The notes beneath the pieces were generated by a model. The model was not told the origin of the DNA. It was given only the letters and a program-made list of their open reading frames with translations, and did no database searches. From assembly GCA_046328995.1 (NCBI GenBank), contig JAXLVN010000009.1, forward strand, positions 14,456 through 78,455: a stretch of DNA of 64,000 nucleotides, written 5' to 3'. The position numbers and the translations under genes were made by a program. Of the stretch, positions 27,599-36,052 are shown in pieces (the first letter of the stretch is position 1; every line of letters begins with the position of its first letter). The DNA is from JADJXV01 sp046328995. GTDB lineage: Bacteria > Bacteroidota > Ignavibacteria > Kapaibacteriales > UBA961.

Positions 27599-28405
27599 TC
27601 ACTCGTGAATCGAGTCGCGTCCGAAGATCTTGACCGCCGGAAGTGCCGGAATTAACTGATGATAGAATAATGCATCGAGTGTGTGGTCGAGCCAGTCCTC
27701 CGTCTCATCCGTCCATTTGTAATGAATCCTGCCCGAGCGGTAATCGGCAAATTCATCATGATGAGACTCCGGCGACTCGCATTCATGGTCATGGACAATC
27801 CGGTAATCCGGTAAGTCGTGAGCAGCAAATGAACGGATAATGTCCGTGATGTTTTCCGGTAAATCATCCGGACGACACACCCAAAATGCAATCGGCATCG
27901 GTGTCTCAAACGCATCGAGCCACTCTTCGGAAATATCAAGCGAAGCGGGCGGAAGATCAGGCGAATGCCAGACTAACGCCGAATCGGCTTGGGCGAGGAG
28001 TTCGTCAAGCGAACCCCGCGCAGCGATAAACTTAGGATGAATATCAAATTTTTCGGCGAGCACAATCTTACCTGCCTGAATGATAAAATCGCCGCCATTC
28101 GGACTCGCAATTGAATCAATTGTTTGTAATGACGGACTAAAATAGACAGAACCGATATTAGTAAAACCTTCGGAACAGATTGCTGTAGCAGGAATTATAC
28201 GATAATCCACCTGCGCTACCGCTTCCCCGTAGCCGAGCGGCGACATGAGCGCAATCTCCGCGCGATTGGTGAGCAAAAGCTCCGCACAGCGCTCCTCACT
28301 CGCGGTAATGATAGTAAAATTGTACTGCTGCGCAATGAGCGCGCGATTCTGCACCAGTGGCAGAAAAAATGGATTGTCCGGGATGGCTATTGTAATAGGA
28401 GGCAT
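27599..28405 (-). CDS. MqnA-like (chorismate dehydratase family) protein
   Basis: A 268-residue periplasmic-binding-protein-fold protein. The segment SALVWHSPDLPP ... DISEEWLDAFETPMPIAFWVC parallels the MqnA/MqnD signature, in which aDA-type Ile/Gly, DLg-x-eW and TGLPf-x-fAvW occur in order; an earlier LTNRAEIALMSPLGYGEA also fits. MqnA makes 3-[(1-carboxyvinyl)oxy]benzoate in the futalosine menaquinone pathway. The match is partial, and no other mqn gene is near, so it could be a paralogue or a solute-binding protein of another role. It stands alone on the minus strand. Confidence 0.5.
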   Translation of the reverse strand: MPPITIAIPDNPFFLPLVQNRALIAQQYNFTIITASEERCAELLLTNRAEIALMSPLGYGEAVAQVDYRIIPATAICSEGFTNIGSVYFSPSLQTIDSIASPNGGDFIIQAGKIVLAEKFDIHPKFIAARGSLDELLAQADSALVWHSPDLPPASLDISEEWLDAFETPMPIAFWVCRPDDLPENITDIIRSFAAHDLPDYRIVHDHECESPESHHDEFADYRSGRIHYKWTDETEDWLDHTLDALFYHQLIPALPAVKIFGRDSIHE

Positions 28406-28587
28406 AAATTTTTAAGGATAAATGACGAATTCTATTCTGAGGATACTTGTTCAAAGGCAAAGTTACGAACCCACACGACGACAAACATTATGGATTTGTT
28501 TTTTATTTTGGTCGGCTCAGAAAGAATCAGTAAGTTTTGGGCGAATTAATTTTTAAATGTTGTTTTTGAGTGAGAATCTATCGAACT

Positions 28588-29640
28588 ATGAGTACTTCTT
28601 CTACGACGTCGGCCACCGTAAGCACTCCGCGTAATGAATCCTACGGCGCATTTGTCAAACGCCAGTTCCGCAAAAAAAAGCTCGGCGTTCTGTCGGTGTA
28701 TTTTATTGGTTTTCTTGTATTTATAGCTGTATTTTCTGATTTTTTAGCTAATGAAAAGCCCATCATCGCCTCACGCAACGGCTCCGTAATTTTTCCCGTG
28801 ATGAAGCAATATGCCGTCTCGCTCGGCTGGGCGTCGTGGGATAAAGAAACCGCGATGGCCGACTGGAAAACCCTTCAATACGACTGGGCAATCTTCCCAC
28901 CTGTAGCGTATTCTCCCGAAACGACCGACAAAAATATTTTTATGTTGCAGGATCGCAAGCCGTCCGGACATCACTTCTTCGGCACCGATGACATCGGGCG
29001 GGATGTAATGGCAGGAATTATCCACGGCTCCCGCTACGCCCTCGCTATCGGACTCGTCGCGATGAGTATCGCCCTCACAATAGGCATCATTCTTGGGCTT
29101 TTAGCCGGATTCTACGGCGGGAAAATTGACATTGCCATCTCACGCCTTATTGAAATCGTCATCACTTTCCCGACATTCTTCCTCATCATCACCATCGTCG
29201 CGATGGTGCAGCAAGGAAGTATATGGCTTATCATGGGGTTAATTGGCTTTACGAATTGGACGAGCATCGCTCGTTTCGTACGTGGTGAGGTGCTCCGCGT
29301 ACGCGGACTCGACTTCATTACTGCCGCCACAGCGCTCGGCTATTCGCAGCCACGCGTCATCTTCCGGCATGTGCTGCCGAATGCCATTGCGCCCGTCCTC
29401 GTCTCGGCTGCGTTCGGTATCGCCGGCGCGATTCTCACCGAATCTGCTCTCAGTTTTCTTGGTTTTGGCGTGCCTCCTACGGTCGTTACCTGGGGTTCGG
29501 TGCTCTTCCGCGCTCGCTCAAGCACCGCTTCCTGGTGGCTTGCCGTCTATCCGGGAATGATGATTTTCCTCACCGTTTCGGCGTATAATCTCATCGGTGA
29601 TGCGCTCCGGGATGCGACCGATCCACGATTGCGGAATTGA
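28588..29640 (+). CDS. ABC transporter permease, oligopeptide (DppC/OppC) family
   Basis: A 350-residue inner-membrane permease. The N-terminal OppC-N segment (FVKRQFRKKKLGVLSVYFIGFLVF) precedes a roughly 130-residue periplasmic insertion, and then the binding-protein-dependent permease domain with SRYALAIGLVAMSIALTIG, and the EAA-type loop near ITAATALGYSQPRVIFRHVLPN. It should import peptides or nickel-like ligands with a DppB partner, ATPases and a binding protein, none of which is in this window. GTG 28570 is possible, but ATG 28588 gives a better N-terminus. It is followed at once by the HAD gene. Confidence 0.85.
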   Translation: MSTSSTTSATVSTPRNESYGAFVKRQFRKKKLGVLSVYFIGFLVFIAVFSDFLANEKPIIASRNGSVIFPVMKQYAVSLGWASWDKETAMADWKTLQYDWAIFPPVAYSPETTDKNIFMLQDRKPSGHHFFGTDDIGRDVMAGIIHGSRYALAIGLVAMSIALTIGIILGLLAGFYGGKIDIAISRLIEIVITFPTFFLIITIVAMVQQGSIWLIMGLIGFTNWTSIARFVRGEVLRVRGLDFITAATALGYSQPRVIFRHVLPNAIAPVLVSAAFGIAGAILTESALSFLGFGVPPTVVTWGSVLFRARSSTASWWLAVYPGMMIFLTVSAYNLIGDALRDATDPRLRN

Positions 29641-29645
29641 TTTTT

Positions 29646-29671
29646 AACGCAAAGACGCGGAAAACGCAGAG
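29646..29671 (+). repeat. Short G+A-rich cgcaaagacgc-type repeat
   Basis: AACGCAAAGACGCGGAAAACG and GCAGAG, three near-repeats of a CGCARAGA unit, between the permease stop and the HAD start. Similar short repeats are common in many bacterial intergenic regions. Confidence 0.4.
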
Positions 29672-29711
29672 ATTTTTTGAACAACAATTGAAGCCAACAG
29701 AATACAGTATT

Positions 29712-30443
29712 ATGCAATTACAACTCGATGACATCCAAGTTATTTACTTCGACCTTGACAATACATTAGTGGATCATTCCGGCGCCGAAAAACGCGCTTT
29801 GCAGGATGTACTCCGCGAATATCCGGATGAATTTCCGAAAACAACATTTAAGGAATTTGCCGGGAAATACAAGCTTATCAACGACCGCATGTGGCGCGAA
29901 CTTGCCGCCGGTGAAATGACCGCTGAAGAATTAAAAACCCATCGCTTCATCGAGCTCATGGGACTCTCCCCCAAAACCGACGCGCCGGATAGCGCCTTCG
30001 AAATCGGCGAATGGTACCTCGAGCGCTACGCCAAACATTGGCGACTCTTCGACGGCGCCGAAGACGCACTCGCCGCTGCTGCAGGTATCACCCCCACCGG
30101 ACTCATGTCCAATGGCTTCCGCCTGCAAGTACTTGGTAAAATTAAACGTTTTTCGTGGGAATCGACCTTTGATTATGTGGTAATCTCCGAAGAAGTCGGC
30201 ATCATGAAGCCGCATCGCGGGATATTTGACCATGCCCGGCAGCTCGCCGGCGTTGCCAAACCACGCCATATTCTCTATGTCGGCGACCACTACGAGTCCG
30301 ATATCCTCGGCGCAAGTAAAGCGGGCTGGAAAACAGTCTGGCTCAATCATTACGGCGTCTATAAGCCCGACAGCGCAGCCGATGTGGAGGTGGGTTCGAT
30401 GACCGAGCTTGCGGAATTGTTTGAGTCGTATCAGCGGGAGTAA
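29712..30443 (+). CDS. HAD phosphatase, YjjG/TIGR02254-like
   Basis: A 243-residue haloacid dehalogenase-superfamily hydrolase. Motif I is YFDLDNTLVDH, motif II LMSNGF, motif III/IV IMKPHRGIF and VGDHYESDILGA. The cap region has the form of YjjG, a nucleotide (dUMP/dTMP) house-cleaning phosphatase. The upstream extension from 29637 runs through a repeat, so ATG 29712 is chosen. Substrate is inferred only from family resemblance. Confidence 0.85.
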   Translation: MQLQLDDIQVIYFDLDNTLVDHSGAEKRALQDVLREYPDEFPKTTFKEFAGKYKLINDRMWRELAAGEMTAEELKTHRFIELMGLSPKTDAPDSAFEIGEWYLERYAKHWRLFDGAEDALAAAAGITPTGLMSNGFRLQVLGKIKRFSWESTFDYVVISEEVGIMKPHRGIFDHARQLAGVAKPRHILYVGDHYESDILGASKAGWKTVWLNHYGVYKPDSAADVEVGSMTELAELFESYQRE

Positions 30444-30504
30444 CACATTTTTAATTAAGATACTTGGTCATGCAATTGTTGTAGAATAATGATAGTGTAA
30501 AAGC

Positions 30505-30672
30505 ATGAAAACGACAATTGAAAAGCCGAAAAAAAACTTTGATTCAATCAAAGTTATGCGAGAAATTCGAGATGAGATACGTCGTGAGATTATGAATATG
30601 AATTACGAACAAGAACGCGAATATGTAGATAACCTCCTTTCTAAAAAGCATACTCTACCAGAAAAGATATGA
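30505..30672 (+). CDS. Small charged protein of 55 residues, antitoxin-like
   Basis: A short open frame starting at ATG 30505 and ending in TGA 30672, whose stop overlaps the ATG of tpiA (ATGA). The product is highly charged and helical (FDSIKVMREIRDEIRREI, then MNYEQEREYVDNLL) and resembles the small FDxVxxMREIRDxIxxEI proteins found in many bacteria next to or as orphan type II antitoxins. No toxin gene is beside it. Translational coupling to tpiA makes it likely to be a real gene. Function is unknown and the antitoxin idea is a resemblance only. Confidence 0.6.
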   Translation: MKTTIEKPKKNFDSIKVMREIRDEIRREIMNMNYEQEREYVDNLLSKKHTLPEKI

Positions 30673-31409
30673 AAAAAATCCTCATCGCCGGCAATTGGAA
30701 AATGCACACAACGCCGCAGGAAGCGCGGGAATTAGCGCAAAAAATTGCCGCCGGCAATCCACAGAATGCTGTGCTGTGTCCGCCGACGACCAGCATCGCT
30801 GCCGTTGCTGAAATTACCAATGGCACCGCTATCGGACTCGGCGCGCAGAACTGCCACTATGAAGCCAAAGGCGCTTTTACGGGGGAAGTATCTCCTGCAA
30901 TGCTACTAGCTTGCGGTTGTACGCATGTAATTATCGGTCACTCCGAACGCCGCACACTCTTCGGCGAAACCGATGAATTGATTGCCAAAAAAGTATGGTC
31001 AGCCCTCGGCGCCGGACTCACGCCCCTCTTCTGCGTCGGTGAGACGCTCTATGAACGCCAAAGCGACCGCTGGAAGGAAGTAATCGAACGTCAGCTTAAA
31101 GCAGTATTTACGGATACTAATCCGGATGCAGCCGGTAAGATTGTCGTTGCCTACGAACCCGTTTGGGCAATCGGTACAGGACTCGCTGCTACGCCGGAAC
31201 AGGCGGAAGAAGTGCATGTATTTATTAGAACTTGCCTTCATGAATTCATCGGTGATCCGGCAAGAGACATGCTTATTCTTTATGGTGGAAGCGTGAATGA
31301 GGGCAACGCCCGAACTCTGCTGTCACAGCCCAATATTAATGGCGCGCTCGTCGGAGGTGCCTCGCTTAAGCCCGAGTCGTTTCTGGCAATATGCGCGGCC
31401 GGACTATGA
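30669..31409 (+). CDS. tpiA: Triosephosphate isomerase
   Basis: A 246-residue glycolytic enzyme interconverting dihydroxyacetone phosphate and glyceraldehyde 3-phosphate. Catalytic Lys11 (GNWKMH), His91 (IGHSERR) and Glu163 (YEPVWAIGTG) are all in place and the phosphate loop (GGSVNEGN, NGALVGGASL) is intact. It overlaps the small upstream gene by 4 bp and the next HAD gene by 4 bp (ATGA), so all three should be co-translated. Confidence 0.97.
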   Translation: MKKILIAGNWKMHTTPQEARELAQKIAAGNPQNAVLCPPTTSIAAVAEITNGTAIGLGAQNCHYEAKGAFTGEVSPAMLLACGCTHVIIGHSERRTLFGETDELIAKKVWSALGAGLTPLFCVGETLYERQSDRWKEVIERQLKAVFTDTNPDAAGKIVVAYEPVWAIGTGLAATPEQAEEVHVFIRTCLHEFIGDPARDMLILYGGSVNEGNARTLLSQPNINGALVGGASLKPESFLAICAAGL

Positions 31410-32011
31410 TCAAGACGATTATTTTCGACCTTGGCGGCGTGCTGTACCGCATTAATCATGAGCGAACGCGGGAGGCGCTCGCGGCGCTTGCTGTTACTCC
31501 GGAAGCTGTATTGCTCAAGCTCGAAGAACAGGCCGATGTTTTTAGCAATTACGAGTCCGGCAAGCTGACCTCAGCCGAATTTCGCGATTCTCTCCGCACA
31601 AGCTATGGCATGACGGCGAGCGATGAACAGATTGACCATGCGTGGAATGCCATGCTCGGCGGCATTTTTCCCTACAGTATCGACCTGATACAGTCGCTCA
31701 ACAATCGCTACAAGCTCTATATTCTCAGTAATATTAACGACATACATTTTAAGGCAATTGAACAGGAATGCGCTGCACTCTTCGGTTGCTTCGACGAATG
31801 TTTTTTTTCGTACAAAATCGGCATGCGCAAGCCCAATACCGATATCTATAGGCATGTACTCCAAGCCACGAATTCAACACCGGAAACTACTCTTTTTATC
31901 GACGATGCACCGCAAAATATCCTCGCTCCACAATTGCTCGGTATTGCGACCTATCATGTGACTCCCGAACATCCCCTCACGACTGAACGCCTGCATGCAG
32001 TACTTGGCTGA
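31406..32011 (+). CDS. HAD-superfamily hydrolase, subfamily IA
   Basis: A 201-residue haloacid dehalogenase-type phosphatase with motif I IFDLGGVLY, motif II ILSNIN, and motifs III/IV YKIGMRKPN and FIDDAPQNI. The first Asp is followed by LGG rather than DGT, as in the YihX-like group, and so the second catalytic Asp is missing; this is usual in that group. The ATG at 31406 overlaps the tpiA stop. The substrate is not known. Confidence 0.82.
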   Translation: MIKTIIFDLGGVLYRINHERTREALAALAVTPEAVLLKLEEQADVFSNYESGKLTSAEFRDSLRTSYGMTASDEQIDHAWNAMLGGIFPYSIDLIQSLNNRYKLYILSNINDIHFKAIEQECAALFGCFDECFFSYKIGMRKPNTDIYRHVLQATNSTPETTLFIDDAPQNILAPQLLGIATYHVTPEHPLTTERLHAVLG

Positions 32012-32172
32012 CATGTTTGAAAGAAATACAACAAGTTGATGTGCCGAGACGTAAGGCACGAGCTAAGTAATTGTCTCAGAAGTAATGTCTGCCCGATTTA
32101 ATTGATTGAATAATCAACTATCGAGTGATTCTGAAGTGGCGTTTTTCAACTATCATGGAGCTACGTATAATT

Positions 32173-32973
32173 ATGGAGCAGGCAACATCATATTTCATGC
32201 AAATCATCGCATGGGGCGGAGAATTCGGTCCTAAATTGATTGGGGCAATTGTCGTATTCATCATCGGAGTGTATGTCACGAATTTTTTAGGGAAATTTGT
32301 GGCGAAGACCTTGAAAAGTAAAGAAATAGATGCATCATTACAGTCATTTTTGGGAAGCTTGGTAAGCGGCACCCTTAAAGTACTGTTGATTATTTCTGTA
32401 GCAGGAATTCTCGGGATTCAGACCACTTCATTTGTCGCAGTAATCGGCGCGTTGGGCTTGGCTATTGGCCTGGCACTGCAAGGCTCACTTGCTAATTTTG
32501 CCGGCGGCGTGTTGCTCTTGGTTTTTAAACCGTTTAAAATTGGTGATCTGGTTGAATGTGGCGGACAAACCGGCTATGTCCAGGTAATTAAGATGTTTAA
32601 TACAATCCTCCTCACTCCGGATAACAAAACCGTCATTCTCGCCAATGCAGGCGTTTCGAATGGAGTGGTCGTTAATTTCAGCAAACATGGTAATCTCAGA
32701 GTGGATATTACCATGACCTTAGCACCGGATTGTGATATATCAAACGCCCGTAAACTGGCCGTCGATACCATGCTCGCCAATCAATTCGTGCTCAAAGATC
32801 CTGCGCCTACCTTCAATGTGCTCAAAGTCAGCAATGACATGATAACGTTTGCCGTTCGACCCTTTGCTACGCCTGCCAATTATTGGAATGCATTTTTTAC
32901 TGTTCAGGAAGAATTACGCAATGAATTTATTACAATCAATGTTCCGCCTGCGCCTGTAGTTGCGAATACCTAA
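32173..32973 (+). CDS. mscS: Small-conductance mechanosensitive channel, MscS
   Basis: A 266-residue channel. Three hydrophobic helices are followed by the pore-lining TM3 segment, rich in Gly and Ala (IGALGLAIGLALQGSLANFAGGVLLLVF), and then the beta domain KIGDLVECGGQTGYV, with the expected NHANV-like stretch (here ANAGVSNGVVVNFSK). It opens under membrane tension and vents solutes during osmotic down-shock. The ATG at 32173 follows GGAG and gives a length like E. coli MscS; ATG 32155 is another option. It stands alone. Confidence 0.9.
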   Translation: MEQATSYFMQIIAWGGEFGPKLIGAIVVFIIGVYVTNFLGKFVAKTLKSKEIDASLQSFLGSLVSGTLKVLLIISVAGILGIQTTSFVAVIGALGLAIGLALQGSLANFAGGVLLLVFKPFKIGDLVECGGQTGYVQVIKMFNTILLTPDNKTVILANAGVSNGVVVNFSKHGNLRVDITMTLAPDCDISNARKLAVDTMLANQFVLKDPAPTFNVLKVSNDMITFAVRPFATPANYWNAFFTVQEELRNEFITINVPPAPVVANT

Positions 32974-33124
32974 AGTAGTGGCGTAACGTGAGAACCTACG
33001 CACCAGCGCGGCTTGTAGAATGTACTCTCCGTGCGATAAAAACTGCACTCCACGGTACAAAACATTGCAGAATTGAAAAATATCGCTAAATTGTCTGCAT
33101 GTTCAACTATCTACTTATAATTCT

Positions 33125-33442
33125 ATGGGTTACTTTACAACAATCAGCACCGCCAAGGCAAAGCCCGGCAAAGAGAAAGAATTAGAAGAACTTTTTCTCA
33201 AAGTCGATGCGCGTGCAGCACAGCTTCCCGGACTGCTCAATGCACAGACGTTTCGGCAGCAGGACAGTCCGAATACCTATTGGTTCGTATCAACATGGGA
33301 AAGTGAAGAAGCAAATATGCTCGCAATTCTTGAGAACGAAGATCTGCGTACTCTCGTCAAGCAGACGATACCGCTTTTTGAAACGCGTCCGGAGGTGGGA
33401 ATAAAGATGGATGTGCTGAGTTCACACGGAGTTGCATTCTAA
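33125..33442 (+). CDS. Antibiotic-biosynthesis-monooxygenase (ABM) family protein
   Basis: A 105-residue single dimeric alpha-beta barrel of the ABM family. The pattern TISTAKAKPGKEKELEELFLK at the start and YWFVSTWESEEANMLAILENEDL is typical of YgiN-like quinol monooxygenases and related small proteins. The heme or quinone ligand cannot be told from sequence. The gene is followed by a terminator. Confidence 0.8.
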   Translation: MGYFTTISTAKAKPGKEKELEELFLKVDARAAQLPGLLNAQTFRQQDSPNTYWFVSTWESEEANMLAILENEDLRTLVKQTIPLFETRPEVGIKMDVLSSHGVAF

Positions 33443-33464
33443 CGTCATTGCACACTTTTCGTAC

Positions 33465-33505
33465 ACAAAAGCCCGCGACAAGAGAGCCGCGGGCTTTTGT
33501 TTTTT
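33465..33505 (+). terminator. Rho-independent terminator
   Basis: ACAAAAGCCCGCG, a 10-nt loop, CGCGGGCTTTTGT and a T run, just after the ABM gene. Its arms are symmetrical, so it may also end the convergent arsM transcript. Confidence 0.85.
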
Positions 33506-33530
33506 AGTTTCTTCAGGACGGGTTGGACGG

Positions 33531-33578
33531 CAAGGGTGGCCGCAGCTGAGGTGTGGAAGATGAGCCGTGGGGAACCCA
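33531..33578 (+). repeat. Dispersed GGCAAGGGTGACCG-type repeat, copy 3
   Basis: GGTTGGACGGCAAGGGTGGC followed by CGTGGGGAACCCAA. Related to the copy at 27536. Lies between a terminator and the arsM stop. Confidence 0.55.
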
Positions 33579-33585
33579 ATTTATC

Positions 33586-34431
33586 CTATGAACAGCAATC
33601 GCCCGAACAGCATGATTTTTCAGCAGTTGGCTTCTCGCCATAGACGGTGACGCTGGTAATTTGGTTGCCTGATTGCTTGAAAGCTTCAATCTCATCTGCG
33701 GAGAGATAATTACTGAGAATATCATCGGGAATGGTGATGGCGCGGTCTTTCGGAACGGAGACATTGGCAAAGCCTGCCGCGCGAATACCGTCGAGATAGT
33801 CCTCAAGCTGAATCGCGCCTGCTACGCAACCGGCGTACATTTCAGCGGCGGTGCGGAGTCCGTCGGGGAGCTCGCCTTTGAGCACGATGTCGGATACGCT
33901 GAAGTGTCCGCCGGGCTTGAGTACGCGGAACATCTCGGCAAATGCTTGATTTTTATTGGGTACGAGATTGAGCACGCAGTTGCTGACGATCACATCGACC
34001 ATGTTACTTCCGATGGGGAGGTGTTCGATCTCCCCCAAGCGGAACTCGACATTATTAAAGCCGAGGGTGTCGTTGTTTTTGCGGGCTTTGTCGATCATCG
34101 ATGCGGTCATATCCACGCCGATGACTTTGCCGGAGGTGCCGACGAGCGCGCGGGCTACGAAGGCGTCGTTGCCGGCGCCGGAGCCGAGGTCGAGCACGAC
34201 ATCGCCTTTTTTGATTTGCGCAAATTCTGTCGGAATTCCGCAGCCGAGACCGAGATCGGCGTCGGGCACATAGCCGTCGGTAGCGGAGTAGTCTTCGCTC
34301 ATGATGGTATAATCGACCGTGGAGCAACCTCCTGCGCCGCAACATGATGCAGCGTTTTCTTCTCTCGATTGTTCAGCGATTTGTCCGTATTTTTCACGAA
34401 CGAGCGTTTTGATTTCTTCTGCTGTATTCAT
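33586..34431 (-). CDS. arsM: Arsenite S-adenosylmethionine methyltransferase
   Basis: A 281-residue methyltransferase that methylates As(III) to less toxic or volatile forms. The Rossmann SAM motif VLDLGSGAGNDAFV and the ArsM-type cysteines are present: Cys30, Cys31 and Cys36 in the N-terminal CCGAGGC segment, one in LGLGCGIP, one in SNCVLNLVP and one in YAGCVAGA. A C-terminal SCCSGDCC tail adds possible metal ligands. It is transcribed with arsR (71 bp upstream) and should be derepressed by arsenite. Confidence 0.92.
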   Translation of the reverse strand: MNTAEEIKTLVREKYGQIAEQSREENAASCCGAGGCSTVDYTIMSEDYSATDGYVPDADLGLGCGIPTEFAQIKKGDVVLDLGSGAGNDAFVARALVGTSGKVIGVDMTASMIDKARKNNDTLGFNNVEFRLGEIEHLPIGSNMVDVIVSNCVLNLVPNKNQAFAEMFRVLKPGGHFSVSDIVLKGELPDGLRTAAEMYAGCVAGAIQLEDYLDGIRAAGFANVSVPKDRAITIPDDILSNYLSADEIEAFKQSGNQITSVTVYGEKPTAEKSCCSGDCCS

Positions 34432-34501
34432 ACTACTTTCCTTTCAATAAATTAATATATGTGGAGATGTATTCTCCGGTAAATGTGTGTTTTGTTGTAT
34501 C

Positions 34502-34834
34502 CTAACAGCATTTCTGCCGTGAGGTTTCGACGCCGGTAAAGAAGCCGTTGAGATGCGCTTGTAATTCTCCTAACACTCTGTAATTAATGCAGTAGCACGA
34601 GCGAGGACCGTCAATTTCGCCGCAGAGCAGGCCGACTTCTTTGAGTGCTTTGAGATGTTGGGAGACGGTCGCTTGTGCAAGCGGAAGCGCCTCGACGATT
34701 TCGCCGCAGATGCAGGTGTTGCGTTCGGCTATTTTTTGGAGTATCGCCAGTCGTGCCGGATGCGAGAGTGCTTTGGCGAGCTCGGCAAGGCGCGTAGTGT
34801 GAGCGTCGAATTGTTCTGTTTTGGACGATGCCAT
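34502..34834 (-). CDS. arsR: ArsR-family metalloregulatory repressor
   Basis: A 110-residue winged-helix repressor. The recognition helix region PLAQATVSQHLKALKEVGLL and the N-terminal KALSHPARLAIL are typical ArsR. The metal site is inferred from Cys41 and Cys43 (NTCICGEI), similar to the ELCVCD metal loop, with further cysteines at CYCINYR and at the C-terminal KCC. It heads the arsR-arsM operon and should repress it by binding the palindromes upstream until As(III) binds. Confidence 0.92.
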   Translation of the reverse strand: MASSKTEQFDAHTTRLAELAKALSHPARLAILQKIAERNTCICGEIVEALPLAQATVSQHLKALKEVGLLCGEIDGPRSCYCINYRVLGELQAHLNGFFTGVETSRQKCC

Positions 34835-34864
34835 AGTAGTTTCCTGAATAATGAGAATCCCTTT

Positions 34865-34904
34865 ATCGTAAAAATACGATTTACTTATCGTAAAATTACG
34901 ATAA
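34865..34904 (-). promoter_or_regulatory. Twin ArsR operator palindromes
   Basis: Two inverted repeats upstream of arsR: ATCGTA-AAAA-TACGAT (34865-34880) and TTATCGTAA-AA-TTACGATAA (34885-34904). On the minus strand TATTTTTA, close to the TAnnTTTG -7 box, lies inside the first, so repressor binding would block the promoter. The second begins 51 bp upstream of the arsR start codon. Confidence 0.75.
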
Positions 34905-34987
34905 AGGTTTCATTTTTGCAAAAAATATTTTTTTGGGGTTGGGGGAAAATGAGAGTGAAAATTTCCACGGCATTGGTATAAATAGAA

Positions 34988-35015
34988 ACAGCCCATGATG
35001 GGAATCATGGGCTGT
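34988..35015. other. Perfect hairpin between arsR and the accessory region
   Basis: ACAGCCCATGAT, GGGA loop, ATCATGGGCTGT. There is no T-run on either strand, so it is not a classic terminator. It may mark the end of the minus-strand accessory transcript or be a repeat remnant. Confidence 0.5.
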
Positions 35016-35117
35016 GAGGTGTAGAAGTATTTATGTATTCAACAGGTTATGTATTAGTGCAATCGAAAACACATTAGTTGACATAATACAAAACTGATGT
35101 TAGCAGATGTACTATTC

Positions 35118-35768
35118 CTATCTATTTGTATTGTTACCCCATATCATTATGTTCGATAAATTTTCAGTTTTATATTTGCTTGATAAAGAGTTGAGTTTCT
35201 CTGAAAAGTTTGTCAGTTCGCTTATTAGCCTTATAAGTGCTTCTTTCGTTTCGTCGTAGTCAAGTCTAATTTCTGATTTTATGGTCATAGGGGAAAATGT
35301 CTCATGGTCGTCTTTACAGTGAATAATAATTTCTCTTCCCCTTTTTGTTATTAATGGAGAAGGATGTCCTTCCGTTAGATAAAAATCATCAAAGTCTTCA
35401 TTAAGTATGTTTTTCCAAAGTTGAATTTCCTCTAAAAGTCCACAACATTGTGGGAAGAGTACAAGAGTTCCATCTTTGGAAATTGCAAATCCCCCAAAAA
35501 GTGAAATAGATTCATTTATATCTATATCGCCAATATGAAGGTTTATAACTCTTTCCATATCTTCAAGGTCAATATCAAAAAGCCTATACTGATAAATTCC
35601 CTTTGAAATTGGTTCGGGAAAGTTCATATAGTTCTTTCTTAATTCTCTTTTTTGGTATATATCCCATTCAATTGCATTATTGAAAAAAGTTCCACTTGGA
35701 GTAATCTCACTTTCCTTGTCTTTTTTTGTTGCTGGTTCAATTAATGGAATAAATTCTATTCGGTTCAT
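35118..35768 (-). CDS. Hypothetical protein, first gene of a possible cassette array
   Basis: A 216-residue acidic soluble protein, not recognised. It has no signal peptide or membrane helix. The core (GGFAISKDGTLVLFPQCCG, then EGHPSPLITKRGREIIIHC) has the look of small immunity-type or regulatory proteins, but no family is assigned. A/T-rich codon use differs from the housekeeping genes. It is followed and preceded by non-coding spacers rather than close neighbours. Confidence 0.65.
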   Translation of the reverse strand: MNRIEFIPLIEPATKKDKESEITPSGTFFNNAIEWDIYQKRELRKNYMNFPEPISKGIYQYRLFDIDLEDMERVINLHIGDIDINESISLFGGFAISKDGTLVLFPQCCGLLEEIQLWKNILNEDFDDFYLTEGHPSPLITKRGREIIIHCKDDHETFSPMTIKSEIRLDYDETKEALIRLISELTNFSEKLNSLSSKYKTENLSNIMIWGNNTNR

Positions 35769-35810
35769 TTTTACGGTTTGTTATTATATTTTCATCCTAT
35801 TTACCAATAA

Positions 35811-35923
35811 ACGCAACCTTTGCGCTTATTGCCTAAAACTCCGTGCCTCTACCACTCTCTGCATTCTGTCAGCCGAACTAGGCAAGTCAATTACGCAGTC
35901 TTCGAATTTAAATAAGGTTGCGT
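35811..35923. repeat. Cassette-like spacer element, copy a
   Basis: A 113-bp non-coding segment framed by ACGCAACCTT (35811-35820) and AAGGTTGCGT (35914-35923), with an inner inverted pair TTGCCTA (35829) and TAGGCAA (35879). Read on the minus strand its segment GAGTTTTAGGCAATAAGCGC aligns with part of the element at 40028. Possible attC-like site; no canonical GTTRRRY core is found. Confidence 0.5.
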
Positions 35924-36052
35924 GAAGTTTGGCTAGCTGAATGGTATGTAATCGCAAGGTAATTTAGGTCTTTGCAACTTGTAGAGACCCCTACGGTCCT
36001 GCTGTATTCTGTCTGCTTTTTTGGTGGAAATTTATGGTACGTTCCCTGATTC

